Part shown: in pieces, positions 58,482-64,000 of the stretch
Numbering within the stretch: the first letter of the stretch is position 1
Layout: every line of letters begins with the position of its first letter
Origin: Paenibacillus sp. HWE-109
Lineage (GTDB): Bacteria; Bacillota; Bacilli; Paenibacillales; NBRC-103111
Assembly: GCF_022163125.1 (NCBI RefSeq)
Contig: NZ_CP091881.1
Location: 3,534,001-3,598,000 of the forward strand
Reading direction: 5' to 3'
Length of the DNA stretch: 64,000 nucleotides
Made by a program: the position numbers and the translations under genes
The notes under the pieces: generated by a model
The model's input: only the letters and a program-made list of their open reading frames with translations
Told to the model about the DNA's origin: nothing
Database searches by the model: none

Positions 58482-58505
58482 TGTACGCTGATCGAATGTC
58501 GTACA
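58482..58505 (-). promoter_or_regulatory. Palindromic element B, TGTACG-N12-CGTACA
   Basis: Perfect inverted hexamers with inner ACATTCGATC, about 42 bases upstream of the HNH gene start, followed by GTATAAG. Confidence 0.65.
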
Positions 58506-58585
58506 GTTTTGGGGAAAGATTTATTTTCGTTTCTATACTGCATTGTACGAATACTCCGATTAATCTCGCACAAAAACGCAAAAAA

Positions 58586-58625
58586 TTAAGCGCGACAACT
58601 CGTTAATAACGAATCGCGCGCTTAA
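58586..58625. terminator. Terminator hairpin at prophage right end
   Basis: TTAAGCGCG/CGCGCTTAA arms with an inner TCGTT/AACGA; minus-strand reading continues into TTTTTTGCGTTTTTG. Would insulate the HNH operon from host transcription. Confidence 0.65.
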
Positions 58626-58830
58626 ATGGGAAACTATTTAACGCAGGGTACGGGTCAAAAACATTGTTAGATTCCGCTCCTACGGTTATAATAGTAGTAA
58701 TCGAATAAGAGATCGTGATGAGTTATGTTGACCACCCGTTTCAACATACGTTGATTTAGTAGTGTTCGGACTGACGTTTGGACTACTGAATGGACAAGCG
58801 TTGAGCCAAATGAAGTCCATCCGTAAGTTG

Positions 58831-58869
58831 ACAGGGTAGGGGTCAGTGGTTCGAGCCCACTACAGGTCA
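58831..58869 (+). other. tRNA 3'-end fragment, probable right attachment site
   Basis: AGTGG-TTCGAGC-CCACT forms a canonical T arm (58845-58861) followed by the seven-base acceptor strand ACAGGTC and discriminator A. The matching 5' acceptor GACCTGT and the rest of a tRNA are absent upstream, so only the 3' part is here, as at the end of elements that integrate in tRNA genes. The antisense frame MTCSGLEPLTPTLS is an artefact of this segment. Confidence 0.65.
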
Positions 58870-58876
58870 TCCAGAG

Positions 58877-58903
58877 AAACCCTTACGTTGTAAGGGTTTA
58901 TTT
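58877..58903 (+). terminator. Terminator following the tRNA fragment
   Basis: AAACCCTTAC/GTAAGGGTTT perfect 10-bp stem followed by ATTTC, immediately after the tRNA end. Confidence 0.75.
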
Positions 58904-59056
58904 CATGTTTAGAGAACTATTGATCCATGAATGAGTGCCAAATTCGGTTCCGTGGTCAATATTTGGTCAAGAATGCATTTTTCTGATCAATAGCGGTTTT
59001 CACATTTCTTTTGCTTTGCAAATAAATAAAGCCCACTCCAATTTGCTGAGTGAGCT

Positions 59057-59311
59057 TCACTGCAATTTCCGTTTAAAATCTCTTATGTATGAGTCCGTTT
59101 CAATGGATTTAACTGAAAGCATTTCAAGAATGCGATCTTGTCTTTCTTGCCCTTCAATAAGTCCCTTTACGTTATCCTTGGTTTCCTTAATATTTTTCTC
59201 AACGTTATCTGATTTATCCTCTAATGATTTCAAACTGCCATTGTTTTCCCCAACCATCTTAATTAATGTACCCAACATTTCCTCAATTCGATTAAGCTGC
59301 ATATTTTCCAT
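59057..59311 (-). CDS. Coiled-coil protein, 84 residues (host side)
   Basis: MENMQLNRIEEMLGTLIKMV followed by heptads through DNVEKNIKETKDNVKG. Such short proteins are common in Bacillales genomes; function unknown. More AT-rich and with host-like codon use relative to the prophage. Stretch 58904-59056 holds no gene. Confidence 0.6.
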   Translation of the reverse strand: MENMQLNRIEEMLGTLIKMVGENNGSLKSLEDKSDNVEKNIKETKDNVKGLIEGQERQDRILEMLSVKSIETDSYIRDFKRKLQ

Positions 59312-59498
59312 CTTCTCAACTCCCTAGCTTTGTTAGTTTTAATTATAAAATACCTAGCAAGAACCGACCTATAAACATGGCAATAAATTTAACTCGATTC
59401 ATTACTGAAAAGCAGTTTTCCGAAATTAACAGCAGTCTCCTTTGGTATACTAGTCGGTATGTAAGGTCTATATCTTTTTATTAGAGGTCATAATAAAG

Positions 59499-59527
59499 AA
59501 AACCTTGAAGTCTTCTTCAAGGTTTTT
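59499..59527 (+). terminator. Intrinsic terminator
   Basis: AAAACCTTGAAG/CTTCAAGGTTTT, 12-bp perfect stem with loop TCTT, then T. No obvious gene ends nearby on the plus strand, so a lost or very short upstream unit is possible. Confidence 0.7.
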
Positions 59528-59645
59528 CTCACTGATCAATTTGAAAAATAACTACAAAACATTCAAAGTGTTCCTAAACAATAAAAAGAGATTTTTGGCG
59601 CTACATTTCAACAAGTCCGAGATACATAAATATTAGAATTTTATT

Positions 59646-59924
59646 TTAATTTCTTCTTCGCTTTATATCATTGTGGGTATAGTCTTTAAATGTCCTATTG
59701 ATTTTTGCAAATGCAATTTTAGTTGAAGCTTTATCAATTGGTTGAAAAATCATATCAGCAAAATCCACGATTTCCATTTCAAGTCCCTCATCCTGAAATA
59801 ATTTAACGAAATCACCGATGCTTGGATTTTTGTCTACATCACAAAAAAAAGGTATCTCTTTAAAAGTTTTCGTTAAACGATCATTATATTCTACCACAGC
59901 AATATATTTGATTTTAGTCGCCAA
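59646..59924 (-). CDS. Hypothetical host protein, 92 residues
   Basis: TTG at 59924, 8 nt from GGAGG, is preferred to the ATG at 59972. (M)ATKIKYIAVVEYNDRLTKTF, DKNPSIGDFVKLFQDEGLEM and a basic end DIKRRRN. No family recognised. Confidence 0.5.
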   Translation of the reverse strand: MATKIKYIAVVEYNDRLTKTFKEIPFFCDVDKNPSIGDFVKLFQDEGLEMEIVDFADMIFQPIDKASTKIAFAKINRTFKDYTHNDIKRRRN

Positions 59925-60190
59925 AATTGTCGCCTCCGCTTTCGATAACTGGCTAGCACAGTGCTTTTGCACTAAGCCCCTTTAGTTTTGCGTCCCTACT
60001 TTTCAATAGGTTTGCCTTGTCGAGCACTAACTGCTTAACATTAAATTTCAGTCTACATGAATTGGTTAATTATGTCTAGTTCTAAAGTAGCAGTTACTTA
60101 AAAACTTACTGTAAAAGAGTAGCTTCAGCTTAGGCTATATGACAATCCCAAAACAGTCATCTTGCTTTAGAAAACCCTTGTGAATTAACG

Positions 60191-60237
60191 TTTTTTTGTT
60201 CAACAAACAAAAAAAACGTGGCCAATTCGGCCACAGT
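60191..60237 (-). terminator. Intrinsic terminator of metallophosphoesterase gene
   Basis: Minus strand CTGTGGCC/GGCCACG stem followed by TTTTTTTTG. The stretch 59973-60190 shows no gene. Confidence 0.75.
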
Positions 60238-60250
60238 TTGCTCTATCTCC

Positions 60251-60760
60251 TTATTGCTCCTCATTCACCACAACCGCATCACGAATCTGCTCAAAAGAAA
60301 CCGGTGTGTAATCCAGTTGTTCCACACTCACATTATAATAATGAAGTCCCTCGTATTTCTGCCCGTGAATGTGGCCATGGACATTGACGTATGGCATCTG
60401 TTTGTTCATGTACATGGGTTCGTGAGACAGGAAAAAAAAGTTTTTATAAATGATCGGATAATCGCTCACTTCATCAAAACCGGCATCGAGCCACCACGTC
60501 CTGGACCTTCCCCGGTCATGGTTGCCTAGGATGAGGATTTTGTAGCCGTTGAGTTGCGAAACGATTGCTTGGGTCTTCTCTTTGTTGAGAAAGGAGAAAT
60601 CCCCCAGATGGAATACCGTGTCCTCTTTGTTCACAACTTGATTCCATTTGGCAATCATGCTTGCATTCATTTCCTCGGTATCGACGAAAGGGCGATTTTC
60701 AAAATCAATAATCAATTTATGACCAAAATGGTGGTCGGATATGAAAAAAGTTTGGGACAT
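60251..60760 (-). CDS. Calcineurin-like metallophosphoesterase
   Basis: 169 residues from ATG 60760, 9 nt from GAGGAGG. Metal motifs FISDHHFGH, LGDFSF, ILGNHDRGRS, LSHEP and NVHGHIHG are complete. Phage/bacterial small MPE of the YfcE/gp-like type; substrate unknown. Host chromosomal side. Confidence 0.88.
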   Translation of the reverse strand: MSQTFFISDHHFGHKLIIDFENRPFVDTEEMNASMIAKWNQVVNKEDTVFHLGDFSFLNKEKTQAIVSQLNGYKILILGNHDRGRSRTWWLDAGFDEVSDYPIIYKNFFFLSHEPMYMNKQMPYVNVHGHIHGQKYEGLHYYNVSVEQLDYTPVSFEQIRDAVVVNEEQ

Positions 60761-60805
60761 GGACATCCGCCTCCTCGATTTAATTAGTTCATTCAACAAA
60801 AACAG

Positions 60806-61639
60806 CTATCCAAGCATTTCGCGAATGCTCTCAAGCGTAACGCGAATAGCTTCTTTCATTGGCGCCGTCTCACCTTGGAAGGGATGAACGGATCCGAAGG
60901 TATGATTTCCAGCAGGAATGCGAAGCCACTTAATAGCAGGATTTTGCTGCACTAACTGAGTGGACCCCTTAATGCCTCGCTCCCCATCTTCTGTGCCTTG
61001 GACCAGTGAGACAGGGCAAGCAATACCGCTAATTCTGCTAATGATATCCAATCGCTCCTGATTTCGTTCCATATCCACTAGTATTTCCAAATCTAGCGGC
61101 ATATTTTGCTTAGTTCGTCCATTCAACGTATACGCGCGTCCCGTTTCGCGCATTTCCGCTTTATTTTCCTCGGTGAACAGATCGACATTAGCAATGCCAT
61201 TCCAACTAATTACACCCGCAATTTGAGCTGGATGATCTAAGGCATAAATCAGACAAACCGCAGCCCCCCTGCTGTGTCCCAACAGAAGAATTGGCTGCTT
61301 TGACGCGATTTTATCTCTTTGGTAAATATAATTTACTACGGCTTCCAAATCTTCTAGATCGCGCGAATAAGTAGCTTTCGCAAACTTCTCAAGTTCTGAG
61401 AATGTTAGCAAATCTGCTCCGACTCCGTTGTGCGAAAAATTGATAGCGACAACATCGACATCCTTTGCCAAGGATTGCGCTGAATACGGAAACATGCCCC
61501 AATCTTTAAAGCCTTTATAGCCATGACAAATGATCAGGGTACCTTTCGAGGGTTGTGATTCCGCTGTATACCAATCCCCCCGCACTATGCGATCCTGCTC
61601 AAGTTGGATTTCGAATGATTGACCTGCTCTGCTTCCCAT
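60806..61639 (-). CDS. Alpha/beta hydrolase (dienelactone hydrolase/acylaminopeptidase-like)
   Basis: 277 residues. HGYKGFKDWGMF oxyanion region, nucleophile elbow LLGHSRGAAVCLIYA, acid in VQGTEDGER, and catalytic His in PAGNHTFGSVHPF. Cytoplasmic by lack of a signal. Substrate unknown. Confidence 0.85.
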   Translation of the reverse strand: MGSRAGQSFEIQLEQDRIVRGDWYTAESQPSKGTLIICHGYKGFKDWGMFPYSAQSLAKDVDVVAINFSHNGVGADLLTFSELEKFAKATYSRDLEDLEAVVNYIYQRDKIASKQPILLLGHSRGAAVCLIYALDHPAQIAGVISWNGIANVDLFTEENKAEMRETGRAYTLNGRTKQNMPLDLEILVDMERNQERLDIISRISGIACPVSLVQGTEDGERGIKGSTQLVQQNPAIKWLRIPAGNHTFGSVHPFQGETAPMKEAIRVTLESIREMLG

Positions 61640-61804
61640 CTGTCTTCCTCACTTTCCATATTTGTTCAAAACAACCTTAGCTATTGCTAGTTTAACACAA
61701 TTATTCTAAAGCAGCCTAAACCAGATTAATGATTATAATTTCTAAGGATTTAGTAAAAACTGACTACAGCGCTCAAATAAATCCACGCAGGAGGACGTTA
61801 ACCT

Positions 61805-62941
61805 ATGTATCACAACCGAGCAAACAGCTTGCTTTCCAAAGTAATCTGCATGCTGTTGTTCATTTTGTTCATTTCCAATTTTATGATTGGCAGACCCTAT
61901 GTGAAGGGCATGGAGCCAACAGATCAAAGTGCAGCAGACACTAACAACTTTCGGTTGATTGTCAAATCTTCAGCAAGTGCAGCTTATCAAACCGAAGTCA
62001 TGTTTACGGATAAAAAATTAAAAAAAGAGCTTGACGATCGCAGATTAGGGGTAGCATTCTCTGACTCCTTACTGCTGGATACGACGCTTACCTATGACAA
62101 TAAAGGTCAGACGCAAAGTTTTGGCGTCACTCTGAATGGAGAAGTAGTGGACCCCACAGCTGGTTCCTTTTTGGAACTGTCAGCCCATGTACAAGAAGTT
62201 CTGCGTGCACAAGTTCAAGATCTTAGAGCCAAACATTACGGCGAATTGCTGCCTTGGGAGGAAGCCAGTTTAATTCTCCCGAAATATAGTAAATTCACGA
62301 TTGTCGATGTGGAAAGCGGTCTTAGCTTTGAAGGACAGCGTCGTGCTGGTTCCCATCACGCGGATGTTCAGCCGCTGACCAAAGAAGACTCTGCGACGCT
62401 CAAAACCATCTACGGCGGCACCTGGAGCTGGGACCGCCGAGCGGTCCTCGTGAAGCTGAACGGCCGCACGTTGGCTGGCTCCATGCATGGCATGCCGCAT
62501 GGCGGAGATGGTATTCCCGGAAATGACTTCGACGGTCATTTCTGCATTCACTTCCTCGGGAGCGTGACGCATGGTTCCCGCTCTATGGACCCGGCGCACC
62601 AAGTCATGGTGCACCGGGCAGCCGGCTTGCTGATCCCTTACGTCAGCAAGCTCTCGCCCTGGGCGCTGATCGACGTATGGATCAGCGCAGCGAACCAAGG
62701 TGACCTGCAGCTGCTGCAGGTCACCACAGGGCAAGAACAGGCGGTGCACGTGCGCAGCATGCGCCGCCTGTCCAAGTTCCCGGAGCTGGACGTAAGCCAG
62801 CTCCTGCAGCTCGAGACCGCGGTCAGCGTGACGGCTACGCCGGAACGCGCCTCCGCGGTCGTGAACAGACGCGTGCTCTTTCGCCTCGAAAGAGCCTCGC
62901 TGGATGCGCGCTGGTATATCCGCAGCACGGTCATGCAATAA
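61805..62941 (+). CDS. Secreted/anchored conserved protein with His/Cys motif
   Basis: 378 residues, ATG behind CAGGAGGACGTTAACCT. N-terminal hydrophobic segment (VICMLLFILFISNFMI) is a signal or anchor. Core motif SMHGMPHGGDGIPGNDFDGH then FCIHFLGSVTHGS with conserved His and Cys, reminiscent of L,D-transpeptidase-like catalytic sites, but not diagnostic. The 3' half is much more GC-rich than the 5' half. Family name not recognised with certainty. Confidence 0.6.
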   Translation: MYHNRANSLLSKVICMLLFILFISNFMIGRPYVKGMEPTDQSAADTNNFRLIVKSSASAAYQTEVMFTDKKLKKELDDRRLGVAFSDSLLLDTTLTYDNKGQTQSFGVTLNGEVVDPTAGSFLELSAHVQEVLRAQVQDLRAKHYGELLPWEEASLILPKYSKFTIVDVESGLSFEGQRRAGSHHADVQPLTKEDSATLKTIYGGTWSWDRRAVLVKLNGRTLAGSMHGMPHGGDGIPGNDFDGHFCIHFLGSVTHGSRSMDPAHQVMVHRAAGLLIPYVSKLSPWALIDVWISAANQGDLQLLQVTTGQEQAVHVRSMRRLSKFPELDVSQLLQLETAVSVTATPERASAVVNRRVLFRLERASLDARWYIRSTVMQ

Positions 62942-62986
62942 CCAAAGCCCGGTCCCTCTGCGCTAGACGAGGGACCGGGCTTTGGT
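62941..62986. terminator. Strong bidirectional terminator
   Basis: 18-bp perfect arms ACCAAAGCCCGGTCCCTC and its complement between converging genes, with A/T runs outside. Confidence 0.85.
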
Positions 62987-63733
62987 TTATTTAACGGTTA
63001 TTTTACCCTTCATAAAATTCTTATGCGGTTCACAGAAGTACGTATACTCCCCGGGGGTTGTCAACGTGATACTTTCGGATTCCCCAGCGCCGAGCAGATT
63101 CGTTTTGAAGCTGCCATTATCGGCAACAGCGTTATGCTTCACTTTATCCTTATTGGTGAAAACAATGGTTGATCCCGCTTCAACCGTCAGATCCCCTTCT
63201 TTAAATGCAAAGCCTTCGATGTTCACATAATACGTCTTGGCTGTGGCTTCGCCAGACACAAGATTAACTGTCCGAGTTGCCTCATCGTAAGCGACTCTTA
63301 CTCCGAACACTTCGGCCAGGAAGCGTGAATGCACGAATGTAGTGCTATTGATAAGCTGCGCTGGTCCAACCATCGTATGCGGGGTACCATCGACATGGGC
63401 TTCACTGGAACCGATTGTCAATTTAACTTCTTTGCCTTCTTTACTTACCGTTACGGTTTGGGTAGCTGCCTCATAGCCTACCTTTAGACCAATCCCTTCT
63501 GCAAATGCGCGATATGGGACGAACAACGCATTATCGACCAAATAAGCTTCATCAACCTGTAGGGGTTTCCCATTCAGCATCAGCTTCATATCGGACTTCA
63601 CCAGCTGAGGGGCATCAGATTGCATGTTCATATCCGCTGCCATACGCATCCCATGCTCCTGCGCAGAAACTGGCAATATTCCCGTTACTAGCAATCCAAT
63701 ACCCAGTACGGCCGCAAACAAACTTTTTTTCAT
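62987..63733 (-). CDS. Copper amine oxidase-N domain plus cupredoxin secreted protein
   Basis: 248 residues with a signal peptide (LFAAVLGIGLLVTGILPVSA). Residues about 50-155: Cu_amine_oxidN1 repeats (MLNGKPLQVDEAYLVDNAL, FVPYRAFAEGIGL, VHSRFLAEVFGV), typical of Paenibacillus. Residues 165-248: cupredoxin with copper ligands VKHNAVAD, YTYFCEPHKNFMKG (His, Cys, His, Met). Extracellular copper/electron-transfer type protein. Confidence 0.9.
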   Translation of the reverse strand: MKKSLFAAVLGIGLLVTGILPVSAQEHGMRMAADMNMQSDAPQLVKSDMKLMLNGKPLQVDEAYLVDNALFVPYRAFAEGIGLKVGYEAATQTVTVSKEGKEVKLTIGSSEAHVDGTPHTMVGPAQLINSTTFVHSRFLAEVFGVRVAYDEATRTVNLVSGEATAKTYYVNIEGFAFKEGDLTVEAGSTIVFTNKDKVKHNAVADNGSFKTNLLGAGESESITLTTPGEYTYFCEPHKNFMKGKITVK

Positions 63734-63813
63734 AATAAAATCCTCCTTATAGTTGTCAATCTACTCTTTAGAGTAAACGGAGCAAAGGAGGATTCGGTTT
63801 ACTTTTTCCGTAA

Positions 63814-64000
63814 TTATTGTTCAGTCTGACCTGAAGCTTTGCGTAATTCATTGGCTAAACGATGAAATTCATCTCTCGCCGCTAGCGAAATGGTAGCCTC
63901 ATAACCAGCAGAAAGAAAAGGAATTATGGCATTTGCATCCTCTGGGCTCAGGGGATAGCTAGGTTCAGGATCAGGAGGTGATATCGTGTTCCACCAGCCT
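63814..64000 (-). CDS. Hypothetical host protein, C-terminal part
   Basis: Open from the window edge to TAA at 63814-63816. Visible end: ISPPDPEPSYPLSPEDANAI, PFLSAGYEATISLAARDEFH, RLANELRKASGQTEQ. N terminus outside the window; function unknown. Confidence 0.6.
   Translation of the reverse strand, partial: GWWNTISPPDPEPSYPLSPEDANAIIPFLSAGYEATISLAARDEFHRLANELRKASGQTEQ

Noticed and set aside
58667..58870. Minus-strand frame starting MTCSGLEPLTPTLS
   Set aside because: This peptide is a known by-product of reading tRNA 3' ends backwards; the segment is the attachment site.
62270..62938. 222-codon frame antisense to the secreted host protein
   Set aside because: His/Arg/Ala-rich shadow of a GC-rich gene; no start signals.
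1..64000. CRISPR array
   Set aside because: Repeats seen are few, irregularly spaced and imperfect; none show identical direct repeats with uniform unique spacers, and no cas genes are present apart from a generic PD-(D/E)XK nuclease.

Overview
The window is most of a prophage of a contractile-tailed (myovirus-like) phage, positions 1 to about 58.87 kb, followed by about 5 kb of host chromosome. The host looks like a Paenibacillaceae-type Firmicute: strong GGAGG ribosome sites throughout, and flanking host genes that include a copper-amine-oxidase-N domain/cupredoxin lipoprotein-like protein and other secreted proteins of the sort common in Paenibacillus. This is inference from gene content; no rRNA is present. 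The phage/host border is marked by the 3' part of a tRNA (T arm plus acceptor strand, 58831-58869) with its own terminator, the usual remnant at a tRNA attachment site. The left end of the prophage lies outside the window.

Layout, all on the minus strand unless stated. Late genes, 18.1 kb down to 1: terminase small and large subunits, portal, MuF-type minor head protein, a decoration block (BppU-N-like, FN3/lectin-like, SGNH hydrolase), scaffold, capsid, connectors, sheath, tube, tail chaperone with a canonical -1 frameshift, tape measure, LysM protein and the hub protein cut by the window edge. 18.4-24.2 kb: a RepL-like replication protein, ATP-dependent DNA ligase, a broken Y-family polymerase with a LexA-like box, a small tyrosine recombinase, and two look-alike divergent switches, each with a small Xre regulator on the plus strand. 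24.2-29.6 kb: sigma-like protein and dNTP genes (dNMP kinase, ThyX, dUTPase). 29.8-45 kb: class II ribonucleotide reductase, RuvC-like resolvase, PD-(D/E)XK nuclease, RNA ligase, a family A DNA polymerase split in two around a small gene, a 920-residue repeat protein, and a putative ssDNA-binding protein. 45.3-58.4 kb: sigma factor, third Xre regulator, an Agr-like signalling cassette (LytTR regulator, AgrD-like peptide, AgrB, kinase-less membrane sensor), primase, helicase, helicase loader, DHH phosphoesterase and HNH endonuclease.

The most unusual features are: (1) the four-gene Agr-like cassette inside the replication operon, whose sensor has no kinase domain, whose regulator has no receiver domain, and whose peptide has no Cys/Ser/Thr for ring closure; (2) at least seven genes whose only well-spaced start is AUU, AUC, AUA or CUG, each with a strong ribosome site and a family-like N terminus that conventional calling would trim; (3) a split DNA polymerase; (4) repeated regulatory elements, including a palindrome TGTACG-N12/13-CGTACA ahead of four transcription units and six iterated motifs between the terminase genes.

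Functionally the phage appears largely self-sufficient for dTTP and DNA synthesis (NrdJ, dUTPase, ThyX, dNMP kinase, polymerase, primase, helicase, loader, ligase, resolvase) and carries its own sigma-like proteins for staged transcription. All assignments come from reading motifs by eye, without database searches.
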